A model generated the notes under the pieces. That model saw nothing but the letters and a program-made list of their open reading frames with translations. It was not told the DNA's origin and ran no database searches. DNA of 64,000 bases from Diphasiastrum complanatum. Its lineage: Eukaryota > Streptophyta > Lycopodiopsida > Lycopodiales > Lycopodiaceae. The stretch is from contig CM055097.1 in NCBI GenBank assembly GCA_029204225.1, positions 31,323,599 through 31,387,598 of the forward strand. The letters are read 5' to 3'. Of the stretch, positions 13,198 to 24,528 are shown piece after piece (position 1 is the first letter of the stretch; every line of letters starts with the position of its first letter). Made by a program: the position numbers and the translations under genes.

Positions 13198-15765
13198 ATG
13201 CCGAGGGATAGGGATCCCTTGTGGGATCACGTCACCATCGCTGCAGCCTATGGCACATCGGGCACGGGCACGAAGAGATGGGCTTGCAGATACTGTCACC
13301 AGTCTTACACTGGAGGGCCCACACGCATCAAGGCACAATTGTTACGTTTGGGGGGGGGGGGTACGAGATTGCCCCTTGCATGCATGCTCATGACACGATA
13401 CTCACTCCTGTTGCATCGGAGGAGGTTGGCCCTTCGAAAATGGGGCCCAGACAGAGAGGTAAACATTCAACTCTTACACTTCAAAGTTCAAACATTGATC
13501 AGGTTTTAACTCACATCAAGTTTCAAGTTGATCATCTAATTTCTAGATTATTGTAATTTGTCTTTTTTGGCAGATCGAGATGCAGTCACAGCGACACAGC
13601 CAGAGGCCACCACATCACGCCCCCCTAGTTGCCATCCGCTGACCCCTCACTTCCCATGGCTCAGAGGACAGAGCTGCAGATGAGGCAGGGCCTAGGACCC
13701 GGCCTGACCCGCCTTCTGGTGCGGGATCCTCGACACCACCTCCAGCCATGACCATACCGGCACCACATCATCCACCTGAGGGAGGGAGAGGTAGACGGGG
13801 CTGCACTACACAGCTGGGGGGTAGGGACTACTATGTGTCCACCTTCGCTTCCAGAGCCATGGAAGAGGCAGAGGTTGTCATTCGACAGTTGTTCTAATCT
13901 GTGATCTACCATTTCATCTAGCTAGGACCCCGGCATGGAGGAGGCGATGAGTGCAATGAGTGCGACTGGGCAGGTGTGGTCGGGGCCATATTGTGAGCAT
14001 CTGAGGATGAAGGGGCGTCTTGATGAGCGGGCTTCTGTTGACTAGAAGCTAGAGCCTCTCAGGAAGGCATGGGCCCAGCCATGCACATTCAACATTGCAG
14101 TGTATGGTTGTACAGGTCGTCACAAACAATGCGTCAAACTGCATCTCCATGGGTAGGCTCGTTAATGAGACCTACACCCCCACATCTTTTGGACACCTTG
14201 TGCTGCACATTGCATGGACTTGTTGGTCGAGGATGTGGCCAAGATACCATGAATTGCGGAGGTGCTCAGTACAGCAGGGTCCTTGGTGAGATTCATCACC
14301 AAGAAGCCCAGGGTCCTGGCCATGTTCAGGAGACAGTTCACCTTGGATGTCTTGAGACCTGCCCCCACCAGATATGCAAGTTGCAACTCAAATTTGAGTG
14401 CGCTTCTGTTGGTAAGTATTTACTGTTCAGTGTTTAGTAGTGGCCCGTGGGCTACTGTAGTTTGAACTTTGAACTTTGTAACTTTAAACGATTGGCTATT
14501 GTAGTTTGTAACTTTGCGAGCATTAAATGTTCAATGCACCTACTCTTGAATGTTCAATGCAATACATCATGATTCATGCATGTCCTGTGTTGTTAGAACT
14601 CTGAACTTGTTACTTGTGCCCTATGCAGGTTTGCGATTATGTTTTCGCTTTCCAATCATCGTTGCCCCCCAAACCCCCCACTGGGGGGCTACTGCCCCCC
14701 GAACCCCCAGACCCAACGAATCGCGATTCGTTGCAACTATGGCATTGAGTGGGCACAGTGGGGGCCATCACAGGAGCCTAGGGCTAAGAGATTCGAGCGT
14801 CGAGAGCATTTTGGGATGAGGCACGATCCATTGTGGTGGGCCTATAGCCTATCTCCACTATCTTGCGCCTTACAGATCGAGAGGGCCGCACATTGGGCAT
14901 CTTGTATGAGTTCATGGATAGGCTGGGCGAGCAGTTGAGTCTTTGCACGACCATTAGCCCAGAGAGGTATATCGCTGACGCTTATTAATTAAGCCTTACT
15001 AATTACTAGTTGGTACGAACTTCTAAGTTAGTAAGTTGTAAGTTGTAACTAATGTTTGAATTATCATTGAATCAATTATCAATAATCATTCGACATCATG
15101 ATTGAAGATTGAAGATTCAAATTTCAAATGTAGTATGTACTATAATTATTGATGTGTCTTGCAGGCTTGAGGAGGTCCGGCTCCTTTGGCAGAGCAGGTG
15201 GGACTAGTTTCATAGGCCCCTGCATGCCATGGCCCACATACTCCATCCACTTTGGAGGAGTGAGCAGCAATACATAGATAGGGAGCTCAGGGATGGCTGA
15301 AATGCCTATATCTCGCGAGTTTATCCTGATGTACGCGAGCAGGCTAACCTGCTGGATGAGCTCCAGATTTTCAGGCAGGAGACCTTGAAGTTCGCCACTG
15401 GCCCGGGGCTTTTAAAAGACAGTAATAAACTGACCATGGTCCATTACAATTTAAACTTCGCATTTTACTGCACAATTACTCAATCACATTGTTGGTTACT
15501 AGTAACTACTAACTACTAACTAGTAGCTTGAACTTGCATGCCACATGGGAAACTGTGATTTAGGCCAGCTGCGTCCTGTGTCATGGTGGTCAAAGTTTGG
15601 GATTGATGTCCCCAAATTGCGTCACCTTGCCATCAGGATTCTCTCACAAAACTGCACTGCGACTGCAGTGAGAGAAACTGGAGTGTCCATTCCCAAAGGA
15701 ATCAACTTTCCTTTGCACAGTTGGAGAGGTTGGTGTACGTACACGCCAACCTGAGACTTTTGGGT
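13198..15765 (+). pseudogene. hAT-family transposase with BED zinc finger and introns
   Basis: From ATG 13198, DPLWDHVTIAAAYG and RWACRYCHQSYTGGPTRIKA form a BED finger; the first His is replaced by Gln (KAQLL). A run of ten G at about 13351 shifts the frame. Further on: LVRFITKKPRVLAMFRRQFT and TRYASCNSNLSALL (14.26-14.41 kb), FWDEARSIVVGL and LTDREGRTLGILYEFMDRLG (14.81-14.94 kb), PLHAMAHILHPLWRSEQQYI (15.21-15.28 kb), and the dimerisation block SWWSKFGIDVPKLRHLAIRI (15.57-15.64 kb) with LVYVHANLRLL. Likely introns are 13459-13573, 14411-14628 and 14967-15163, all GT..AG. Stops and shifts make it a pseudogene. Confidence 0.85.
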
Positions 15766-15914
15766 TGTTTACATATCATGATTTATCATCAGACATGTCG
15801 CATGTGGCATTACATTGGTGACCGGACTCATGAGGCACTTGGCATATGTATTTACTATTATGTTATGAATCATGATATATTATGGATTCTAATCATATTC
15901 CTGAAGTTAACTGT
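15766..15914 (+). other. probable hAT 3' intron, left part
   Basis: AT-rich sequence after LVYVHANLRLL with no Gag/Pol content. It ends in ACTGT at the edge of the chromovirus. The sequence on the far side of that element (22059 on) is similarly AT-rich and leads to a plausible last hAT exon. Confidence 0.45.
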
Positions 15915-16284
15915 TGTTACAATCTCTACTTAATGCAAACCTCCAGGTGCCGGTTAACCACAAGAGACCGAACGATTCACGTTCCACCCCGCCATAGGAC
16001 CTAATCCGGGTCCACCCACCGTGCCCTGGCCTGTGACCGTATCAAGCTGGATCCGACCTCCCTCCTAGACGGCGTCCCATACCACTGCCTAGGCTCTCAG
16101 CCATCTCCTGCCTCACGCTAGCAAACATTCTGGCCGTGCACACGCTCTCCATCCACCTCCTCCTAGGTAGATAGAATGGATGGCAAATGAGTCCTCCTCC
16201 CCTTGTATACCTCCAAGGAGAGAGACTCCAAGCCATGTGCACACCTAGATCATGACACATGGCAACCATGCAGGTTCCCTAACA
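15915..16284 (-). repeat. 3' LTR of the chromovirus
   Basis: It spans 370 bp from TGTTAC (15915) to CCCTAACA (16284) on the plus strand. It is nearly identical to 21612-22058 except for a missing 77-bp segment near its right end. The minus-strand purine tract GGAAGAGGGAA lies just outside at 16285-16295, as expected for the polypurine primer. Flanking ACTGT (15910-15914) resembles ACTAT after 22058, a probable 5-bp target duplication with one mismatch. Confidence 0.92.
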
Positions 16285-16295
16285 TTCCCTCTTCC

Positions 16296-16802
16296 TAAAA
16301 AATTCCTTATCTAAGGAAGGAATCCAGGGAATCTTAGTTTAAGGTCATGTTCCTTTTCCCAAGTATCACCATCCTCGGAACTTCCTTTCCAACGAACCAA
16401 GTACTCAGTTACCTGCCGGTTCCTGAGCCCACGTTGACGTACATCAACAATGGCATGTGGTTCAGTAGGTACAAAGGATGACAGGTCCTCCAGCTGAACT
16501 AAGTCCTCCTAAGGCACAAAACTTCCTTTCAAATGAACCAAGTACTTAGTTACCTGCCGGTTCCTGAGCCCACGTTGACGTACATCAACAATGGCCTGTG
16601 GTTCAGTAGGTACAAAGGATGATAGGACCTCCAGCTGAACTAAGTCCTCCTGAGGCATCAAGTCATCCTTTCCACCAAGTCGTTCCTTTAAGCGACTAGT
16701 GCAAAAAATTGGATGTACCTTAACACCTTGAGGAAGTTCTAGCTGATACGCATTCCGATGGCGTTTCTTTACTATACGGAATGTCCCTGCGTAACGAGGT
16801 GA
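16296..16802 (-). pseudogene. chromovirus integrase C-terminus with duplicated chromodomain
   Basis: The minus strand continues the integrase: SPRYAGTFRIVKKRHRNAYQ, LPQGVKVHPIFCTSRLKERL, then the chromodomain IVDVRQRGLRNRQVTEYLVR, WKGSSEDGDTWEKEHDLKLR. A 141-bp unit is repeated in tandem (16380-16520 and 16521-16661), giving two in-frame copies of EDLVQLE..EYLV.KG (47 codons). The only stop inside is TAG at 16509-16511, where the other copy has CAG. Chromodomains of plant chromoviruses guide insertion to marked chromatin. The first copy lacks the TWE end and has Leu for Trp. Confidence 0.85.
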
Positions 16803-17761
16803 TCATTTAGGACATTTCCCAATCTTTAGTACCTTAGAATCCTTTGGGATTCTAAGATATACCCAAGCCCCCTCCTCATAGACCCTAGGTTGTCGCTTTT
16901 GATTAGCGTAAAACTCGGCTCTATCTTGAGCCATTTTTACGTTTTCGCGAGCAACAAGCAACATTTCTTGCATATCATGCAGGAAATCTATTGTTGCCTT
17001 AACCTTGAGGCCTTTGAGGCCCATTGAAATGGGAGCCCTAGACTGGAAACCATACATTAGAGAAAATGGACTAAAACCCGTCGCTAAGTGCTTTGCACTG
17101 TTATACGCAAACTCAATCATTGGAAGGTACCTTTCCCAATCTGACTGTCTTCTAGAAACATATGCCCGAAGCATATCTTCCATAGACTGGTTTGTCTTCT
17201 CTATCTGACCATCCGATTCAGGATGATCTGATGACCCCAAACTTAAGGTGGTCTCTAATTTCTCAAAGATCGCTTGCCAGAATTTGCCAGTGAACTTTGG
17301 ATCTCGATCACTAACAATGTCAACAACCTGAACAACTTTTCCACGAAAAGCTGAGCAAGTTCAGAAGCTTTGACAGTTTCCTTGGTTCGTATGAACTGCG
17401 CCATTTTAGTTAACCTGTCAACTATTACCCAAATGGCATCATTTTGCTTCCCCGTCCGAGGTAGCCCAACCACAAAGTCCATGGAAATGCTTTCCCACTT
17501 TCTTTCGGGAATTTCCAAGGGCACTAACAAACCAGTTGCCTTAAGTCTTTCAGCTTTATTAACTTGGCATTGTGCCCACTTGCGAACATATGCCTCCACT
17601 TGACTTTTTAAGTTTGGCCAATAAAAGTTCCTTTTTACTAAGTCAAGCGTCTTTAAGCCGCCAGGGTGCCCTGCACACGGGCTGTCATGACATTCATGCA
17701 GGATTTGAGCCCCTATATCATCATTTTCTGGCACACAAACTTTTCCATTCCGGAAAAGCAA
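16803..17761 (-). pseudogene. chromovirus integrase
   Basis: Two minus-strand frames. 17255-17761 has the zinc-binding part (HECHDSPCAGHPGGLKTL; the later pair reads KWAQCQ, so the first of the two Cys is Trp) and the core start WESISMDFVVGLPRTGKQND with WVIVDRLTKMAQF. A shift near 17330-17255 breaks the middle. 16803-17240 has SSDHPESDGQIEKTNQSMED, containing the catalytic Glu block (usually YHPQTDGQTERVN), and the C-terminal FAYNSAKHLATGFSPFSLMY. It inserted element cDNA into DNA; this copy is dead. Confidence 0.88.
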
Positions 17762-18027
17762 CCCATTCCTAATGGAATAGTCTCTTAGTATCTTGTCCTG
17801 GGAGGAGAAATCTTGGAATCCTGCATTCCAAGCTCATCACTAGATCTAGAAAAACCTGCTTGGACATCTATCCAAATACGACCGAAGTACCTATCGGTCT
17901 TACACAAATCTCTTAAGGACAGATACAACTCAGATTGGATCTCAGAAAAGCTTAACTGATTAACCTCTCCAATCCGACTTAAGGCATCCGCGACACTATT
18001 AGAAGTACCCTTTCGGTACTCAAAGTC

Positions 18028-18348
18028 CTAATGAAATTCTTGGAGCATCTCTGACCATATGACCTTACGACCCCTAAGGTCGACCGCATCGTTAATATAC
18101 TTTAACGCTTGATGGTTCGTAACTATGGTGAACTGGGAGCCATACAAATAATGTCTCCAAACTTTCAGGGCATGAATAACAGCAAAAAGTTCCTTGTCAT
18201 AGGTGGAATACCGCCTTTGAGCAGGGTCCAACTTCTTGCTTTCAAAAGCTACCGCCCTACCATCCTGATATAGGACTGCGCCTATAGCATAGTCACTAGC
18301 ATCCGTTTTAAGTACATTATGTGTAGAATAGGCGCTGTAGTTACACAA
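18028..18348 (-). pseudogene. chromovirus RNase H
   Basis: LKTDASDYAIGAVLYQDGR is the first catalytic block, followed by AVAFESKKLDPAQRRYSTYD, KELFAVIHALKVWRHYLYG and FTIVTNHQALKYI, the usual order in plant gypsy RNase H. The frame overlaps the RT connection frame (18282-18647) by a shift. RNase H removes the RNA strand during cDNA synthesis. The frame ends at 18028, and 17762-18027 is the decayed connection to the integrase. Confidence 0.88.
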
Positions 18349-19020
18349 TATTTGAGGTTCTCAAAACTCTGATTCAACTCTTCAGTCCAAGTAAGCAGAG
18401 GACTAAACTTACTGTGCCGGCTAACTCTTTTAGCCCCTGTGAGGACATTCGTCAAGGCCAATGCAATTAATGCATAGTTCAAGATGAATCTATGAAAAAA
18501 CCCCGTAAAGCCCAAAAAGGACTTAACCTCCTGGATGGTTTTAGGGATAGGCAATTCACGTACTTGTTGGACTTTATTTGGGTCAATTTTCAACCCATGG
18601 TCCGAAATAATGTGACCAAGGTATAACAACCTTTTCTGGAAAAACATGCATTTGGACTCCTTGGCAAAAAGCTTCTCCTGTCTAAGTAGCTTTAAGACAG
18701 TCCTGACATGCTCCTCATGCTCATCTGCTGGAAGGTTGCTGGAGCATTTGTCAAGCCAAACGGTAAAACCAGAAACTCGAAATGGCCGTACCTAGTTCTA
18801 AACCCGGTTTATCCTCAATTTTTATGCGAATATGATGATACCCTGATCTCAAATCGATTTTGGTGAAGTACTTTGCACCATGCAATCGATCAACCAGTTC
18901 ATCCATTTGCGGCAAAGGATAACGATTTTTAATCGTTAATTTATTCAACTTTTTAAAGTCCACACAAAGACGAGTACCTCCGTCTTTTTTATCAACAAGG
19001 AGCACAGGTGCCCCCAGGGC
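18282..19020 (-). pseudogene. chromovirus reverse transcriptase with catalytic-box deletion
   Basis: Frame 18751-19005 holds [54 protein letters not shown] and, in another frame, [14 protein letters not shown]. The sequence after PATFQ joins directly to [20 protein letters not shown] (about 18740), so the FxDD catalytic block expected between them is missing. Frame 18282-18647 then gives LYLGHIISDHGLKIDPNKVQ and FLGFTGFFHRFI. The copy could not polymerise. Confidence 0.88.
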
Positions 19021-19973
19021 GATTTACTAGGCCTAACATGGCCCATCTTAAGGTAATTTTGCAGTTGCCTATAAACCTCATCCTCTTCAGTAGTACTCAC
19101 CCTATAAGGGTATAGTGAAATAGGAGAACTACCAGGAATCAGTTTAATACCATGGTCAACACCCCTAGAGGGGGGAAGACCCTCAAGAAACTGCTCGGGA
19201 AACACATCCTTAGATTCTTGCCTAAGTTTCCTAAAAATTTCACCTTCTGGTGAGTTTTCTTGCTTTAGGTTATTAGACATTAGTTCCATTTGGAGATTGT
19301 AAAATTGCAAATTGCGTTCTTCATGGTAAGTAAAATCTTTTAACCAACATAAATAAGAACTGCAATCAACAATATCCATGCATTTAACAATCTCCAAAGC
19401 AGAAAGCATATACGGAGTAGAAATATCAACATTTCCATTCAATTCTATGAGTGAGCCGTTATGTAAGAACGACAAACTGTGTGTTACATAGTTTTTCTTC
19501 ATAGACTCGTTCCTCTCATAGAACCACTCCTTACCAAGTATAACATCTACCCTATCTAGATTCATAATGTGAAAGTCTAATTTATCCTTATAGGCTTGAA
19601 TCTCTATTGGTAGACGTGGAACTATTCGGTCCCAAACTTGGCTTTTTGCTCCCATTGCCAGCTTCACTGTGTATCCGTGGTCACTTTGCCTTGTTTCCAC
19701 ATTTAGCTTCTGCAATAAATTAGCGTTAATAAAATTATGTGTGGAACCATCATCAAATAAAACAGTTACGGCTTGACCACCCACAACCACATTCATCCGA
19801 ATGAGGTCATGAGGGCCAAAAACAGTCGTATCAAAACAACAATGCTCACACACAGAATTACCAGCAAAGGAAAGATCTACACTAGATATGCTAGAGTTAC
19901 CTGGAGTCTTAAAAGATGCCCCTTTAGCTTTCCGTTTCTTTGGACATTCCTTCGCGACATGACCTGGTTCCAT
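19021..19973 (-). pseudogene. chromovirus protease and PR-RT linker
   Basis: The 342-codon frame (18945-19973) begins at the second half of a zinc knuckle (EPGHVAKECPKK). The TGA before it stands at the second Cys position of CFNC. Retropepsin blocks follow: AVTVLFDDGSTHNFINANLL (Asp-Asp-Gly where Asp-Ser/Thr-Gly is usual) and RVDVILGKEWFYE. Then LPPSRGVDHGIKLIPGSSPI and [20 protein letters not shown], the entry to RT. This is the longest intact frame of the element. Confidence 0.85.
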
Positions 19974-20742
19974 TCAGTTGAAGCATAGATTGTCGCTTAT
20001 GGCTTTCATAAAGGTTTCCCGGTCCAAGGTAGATCTTTTCTTCAATTTCCCTTTCCCTGAACCTGAAGCCCCATCCTCTGCCTTACCTTTCGATTTCTTT
20101 GGAAAGAAAGGCTTCTTACCCTTTACATCGGGCAAGACACCAGTCTCAAGCCTAGCCATCATATGAGTATCGTCGTAGATCCTGGCGAAGCGAACAACAT
20201 CCTCGAGGGTAAGAGGCTGGTTCCTCCTAACCTCTAGCTGGTAGTCTCTTGGCAACCCCAGTATAAAATGCAACTTTACTAGCAAAGGAACTATTCTAGT
20301 TGCAAAACGAGAATAGACCTCCTGAAACTCTTGTAAATACTGATCCAGGGGCCGGTTCCCCATATGGATCGTTGCATACTGACGGTAAAATTCAAAATCA
20401 TCAAGAATAGGAAGGAAGGCCGTCTCGCAGGTACATGACGGCGAGATTGATCTTGTTGTCCTCGGATGAATCGTGCATGGAAAAGTGAGAATTCCATCGA
20501 TCCAGCCATTGCAAGAACGCCATCGGGGTTCTATCCTTCTTTTCCCAAGCAAAAACTTCAGGAGTGGACAAGGGTTGATGCACCAATTGCCTTAGCTGCG
20601 TCAATTCCTTGAGATCCTGCTGATCCTGACTGTGCCTAGCTTGCACATCAACAATCTGTTGCTGTAGATTGTTAATAGCCAGCATCAAGGCATCAGGGTC
20701 TAAAACTGAGGCAGATATAGTAGCCTCTTTAGCAGGGGACAT
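19974..20742 (-). pseudogene. gag: chromovirus Gag
   Basis: Frame 20401-20742 starts MSPAKEATISASVLDPDALM with a predicted coiled coil (INNLQQQIVDVQARHSQDQQ), then AFLQWLDRWNSHFSMHDSSE. A one-base shift leads to 19974-20552 with DDFEFYRQYATIHMGNRPLD, YLQEFQEVYSRFATRIVPLL and a basic tail KGKKPFFPKKSKGKAE ahead of the CFN-stop knuckle. These match plant chromovirus Gag. The ATG at 20742 is the first after the leader. Confidence 0.85.
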
Positions 20743-21592
20743 AGCCTGTGTGGTAGGAGTAGGCTCCTTTTTTAGGTGAATTAAGAAAGAGATGATAGAA
20801 GAGAATCAAAAGCTGCTCAAGGAAGGAAGGTACAAAACTAATCAAAAGCTGCTCAAGGAAGGAAGGTACAAAACTACTCTTGCTGTCTCTTCACAAACCA
20901 AATGGTATTGTCCATGGCTGCCAAGAGGAATAAGAGAGAGCAAAGAGAAGGATGCACCACCACCACCACCTCCACCTCTTTTCACAAAAAACAGATGCAT
21001 AGGAGAGGTATGCCTCCCTCTCCATGCCATCCTTCTACCTGCCAAGTGGCCTTGCCTTGCCACCTAGCCTCCACCTCAGCATTCTGGCCATCTCCTAGCA
21101 ATCTGCCAGGTGGCCTACAGCCCCCCCCTTCCCTTCTCTTTTTTTAGATTTCTTCAGACTGTCCATCGCTGGAAAACCAGGGACAGGTCTGGAAAAAAAC
21201 GTTTTAACATATATATGGAGGGCCTCGATTTCACCAGCAAAGGATCAAAGGAGGAGCGGAACTATCTGACACCCCAGACAGTACCACGTGGCAGATTCCT
21301 CCACGCTTTTTGAGGTCCATCGCTGGTCAAACAGCGATCTAGAATTCTGAAGTTTGTTTCCTACGCTGAGGGTCCATCGCGACCAAAATTGTGCCTAAAT
21401 CTGAGCGAATCAACTATAAGAAGAATCGCCACCTGTCCTTTCCTGGACAGTGCCACGTGGCAGATCTTCATTGGGCCCCCAACTGTTTTTTCTAAAACTT
21501 TTTCTTCAGTTTTACTCAAAAAACAGCGGAAAGACAAAACCCTGAAGAGTGCATAAAAAGTGCATTTCTAAACCGTTTTGAAATCCGTCAGA
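20743..21592 (-). other. chromovirus leader with 36-bp tandem repeat
   Basis: Untranslated leader between primer site and gag. Two copies of a 36-bp unit lie at 20804-20839 and 20840-20875. The phrases TCCATCGCTGG (21160) and GTCCATCGCTGG (21312) recur nearby. No ORF of known type. Confidence 0.7.
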
Positions 21593-21610
21593 AGCTGGCT
21601 CTGATACCTT
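21593..21610 (-). other. chromovirus primer-binding site (Met-tRNA type)
   Basis: Minus strand reads AAGGTATCAGAGCCAGC immediately after the LTR end TGTAACA and two bases. It is close to TGGTATCAGAGC, the plant initiator Met-tRNA site. Confidence 0.75.
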
Positions 21611-21611
21611 A

Positions 21612-22058
21612 TGTTACAATCTCTATTTACTGCAAACCTCCAGGTGCCGGTTAACCACAAGAGACCGAACGATTCACGTTCCACCCCGCCATAGGACCTA
21701 ATCCGGGTCCCCCACCGTGCCCTGGCCTGTGACCGTATCAAGCTGGATCCGACCTCCCTCCTAGACGGCGTCCCATACCACCGCCTAGGCTCTCAGCCAT
21801 CTCCTGCCTCACACTAGCAAACATCCTGGCCGTGCACACGCTCTCCATCCACCTCCTCCTAGGTAGATAGAATGGATGGCAAATGAGTCCTCCTCCCCTT
21901 GTATAGCTCCAAGGAGAGAGACCTCAAGCCATGTCCACACCTAGATCATGACACGTGGCAACCATGCAGGTTCACGAGTCACCGGTCAAGTCTACAGGCC
22001 CAGTCATCGTCCAGTCTCAAGTTTGGGTTTGGGACCCAAGGGAGTTGGGTCCCTAACA
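21612..22058 (-). repeat. 5' LTR of the chromovirus
   Basis: 447 bp, TGTTAC..CCCTAACA on the plus strand. It matches the 3' LTR but carries an extra 77 bp (about 21975-22051). A TATA-like TATACAAGG is at about 21896-21904 on the minus strand. ACTAT follows at 22059-22063. Confidence 0.92.
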
Positions 22059-22523
22059 ACTATAGTCTGTAAGGCGATTATCTAATATCAGGATTCAATA
22101 ATTACTAATGGTTTACCATTTTACAATTTTGATTTTGGTATTTAATGTATTATGTTACATATAGAATGTTCAATGTTGATTGATGAATCTAAGTTTAAAG
22201 TTTCTAACCTAAATTTTTTTGGCTTTCTCAAACATTGTCATAATCTTCTTGTTTATTCTTTTCTCCGATCTCGACATTGCAAATATGTTTGAACTTCAAA
22301 TTTCAACTTAGCTCAAATTTCAGTTATACTCTGAAACCTTTACTCTGAACGTGGTCATATACTTTTGGTCGAAGACTTCAAAGCTAGGACCTCTTCTAGA
22401 CAGTAGTTTCACAAGATCATTGATGATCCTTTGAGGATACATGCCTTGGATAGTATGGATATGGGGATTGACAAGATCTTTGTTGATGAAACGGACCGGT
22501 CTCTACACATGGTGAGCATTTTC
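22059..22523 (+). pseudogene. probable last exon region of the hAT transposase
   Basis: After an AT-rich stretch, 22416-22498 reads in one plus frame IDDPLRIHALDSMDMGIDKI and FVDETDRSLHM, an acidic tail of the kind that ends many plant hAT transposases. It lies across the chromovirus from the dimerisation block at 15.6 kb. If both belong to one gene, the gypsy element landed in its last intron. Assignment is by composition and position only. Confidence 0.45.
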
Positions 22524-22990
22524 TGTCAGAATTTGTCATACAAATTTTAGATGGAGTTACTAGTCCTACTAGCACTCACACATACCAAGCATAGAGATTA
22601 AAGAGAATTCAGATCATAGAAGAATTGAGCAAAGCTCTAAACCACTGGAATGAGATTGTGGTGGGGCGCCAGCCTTCATATATAGTTTATCTAATCTATG
22701 TGAAAAGCTAAAAGCATATAGCTAATAGCAAAGGACAAAAAGCCAACTAGTAATATTACTACCTATATTGGGTAAAGACCCAAGATGAATTTCTAAGTAA
22801 TAAAAACAAGTCCTAATCAAGTAGTAGTGCGCCCACCTACATGCATAAGCAATAAAAAGTGAATTTACTATAAATAGTAATGACTCCTATGACACACAAC
22901 TTACTAAAAATAGTAATGGCCCCTATAATAGCACACGCAGGCATGGCCATACTCACACTAAGGGGAATCAAATAAACATTAATTCCTAAC
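22524..22990 (-). repeat. copia 3' LTR
   Basis: On the minus strand, TGTTAGGAATTAATG (22990) to TTCTGACA (22524), 467 bp. The purine tract AAGGGGGAGTG abuts it at 22991-23001 and marks the plus-strand primer. A TATA box (ACTATATATGAAGG) is at about 22676-22688. The 5' LTR is not in the window because the element is cut near 26260. Confidence 0.85.
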
Positions 22991-23071
22991 ACTCCCCCTT
23001 AATGTTTACTTTGTTATCTATTACTCGTAGAAGTTCTCTAAACTTTTGAAATTTTTCTTTACCAAGTCCTT

Positions 23072-23455
23072 TTAAAACTCTGATTGTCGCACTGAAGTAC
23101 CGTAGGTGAATCGTGTACCATGTAGATCATGTAGACTCCTTCGACACCATATTGCTTCACTTGCCGCACTTGTAGTAGCTCGGTATTCTGCCTCTGAAGA
23201 TGAAAATGCAATAGTATGCTGCTTCTTTGAACTCCAAGAGATAGCACCAAAACCAAGACTAAAACCATAACCTGTAGTAGATCTTCGGTCTTTTGCATCT
23301 CCAGCCGAATCAACATCTACGAAGCCCTGTAACTTCAAATCATCCCATCTCCCATAGAGAATACCAAACCTCAATGTAGCCTGGATATATCTGAGTATCC
23401 GCTTAGCAGCTCTCCAATGAATCTGCTTAGCCATAAACTGACTGACCATACTCAC
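23072..23455 (-). pseudogene. copia RNase H
   Basis: The frame contains IHWRAAKRILRYIQATLRFG, LQGFVDVDSAGDAKDRRSTT, GYGFSLGFGAISWSSKKQHT and IAFSSSEAEYRATTSAASEA, all standard copia RNase H blocks. It is followed by the polypurine tract and LTR. The frame shifts near the C-terminus (the alternative frame 23059-23316 overlaps). Confidence 0.9.
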
Positions 23456-24384
23456 AACATATGCAATATGGGTCTTGTAGTGGTTAGATAGATTAAGCTT
23501 CCAACAACCTTTCTATATAACATCTCATCTACATCCTGATCCTCAGCAGCTTTAGTAAGCTTACATCTACTATCATATGGTGTAGAAATAGGCTTGCACT
23601 CTGACATCTTTCAAGAAGTTCATGAGCCTACTTAGATTGAGAAATAAATAACCCCAATGCTACTCTCCATACCTCAATCCCAAGAAAATATCGTAGTGAG
23701 CCAAGATCTTTCATGTCAAACTCCGATGAGAAATCTTTCTTGATACCCTGAATCATACTATGACCTGATCCTGTACATCACTACAATTACAATATGATCA
23801 TCCCTGATCAAAACATAAAGTTTATGCTCCAAACTATTCCTCTGAAAGCCAAGCTCCTCAAAGTATGTGTCAATCCTCGTGTACCATGCCCTGGGTGCCT
23901 GCTTAAGTCCATATAGTGCCTTGTCCAACTGGCAAACCTTCTCTTCATGTCCTGCTGCATCCCTCTGGCTGCTCCATGTAGACTTCCTCCTCTAGAAATC
24001 AATTCAAGAATGCACTCTTCACATCCATTTGTTAAATATCCCATCCAAACTGAGTTGCCAATGATAAAACCGTCCTCATAGTAGTAGACTTAGCAACTGG
24101 TGCAAAAGTTTCTTCATAGTCAATCCCTTCCTGTTGAGCATAACCTTCTGCCACCAGTCTTGCCTTATGTTTAGCTATAGAACCATCTAATTTGTACTTA
24201 GTTCTATAGACCCACTTGCGTCCAATGGCCATTTTACCAGAGCAAGTAACCGAACAGCTCTCCAACTCCAAGTCTTGTTCTTCATGATTGAGTTGTACTC
24301 CTCATCCATAGCTTTCCTCCAAATATCCTCTTTTTCAGCCTCTTTGAAAGTAGATGGATCCTTGGTTTCTAAAACTATGGCCAT
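23456..24384 (-). pseudogene. copia reverse transcriptase, multiply shifted
   Basis: Blocks in several frames: DPSTFKEAEKEDIWRKAMDE (24.36 kb), KMAIGRKWVYRTKYKLDGSI, AKHKARLVAEGYAQQEGIDY and EETFAPVAKSTTMRTVLSLA (24.2-24.05 kb), then LDKALYGLKQAPRAWYTRI (about 23.9 kb) out of phase. The YVDD box is not readable. At least three frameshifts make it inactive. Confidence 0.85.
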
Positions 24385-24528
24385 ATATGCAAAATGTACA
24401 TCCCCATCTTCATGATGATCCTCCTGTCGATCTTGATCTTCATGATGATCCTTTTGTCGATCACGATCTTCATGTTGCTTTTCAAGTCTAGCCGATCTCC
24501 TAGTCCCCTGTGTACTGGACTCTATCTG

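Noticed and set aside
20902..21063. His/Pro-rich and Gly-rich ORFs near 21 kb
   Set aside because: A short CCACCA-type run in the chromovirus leader produces them.
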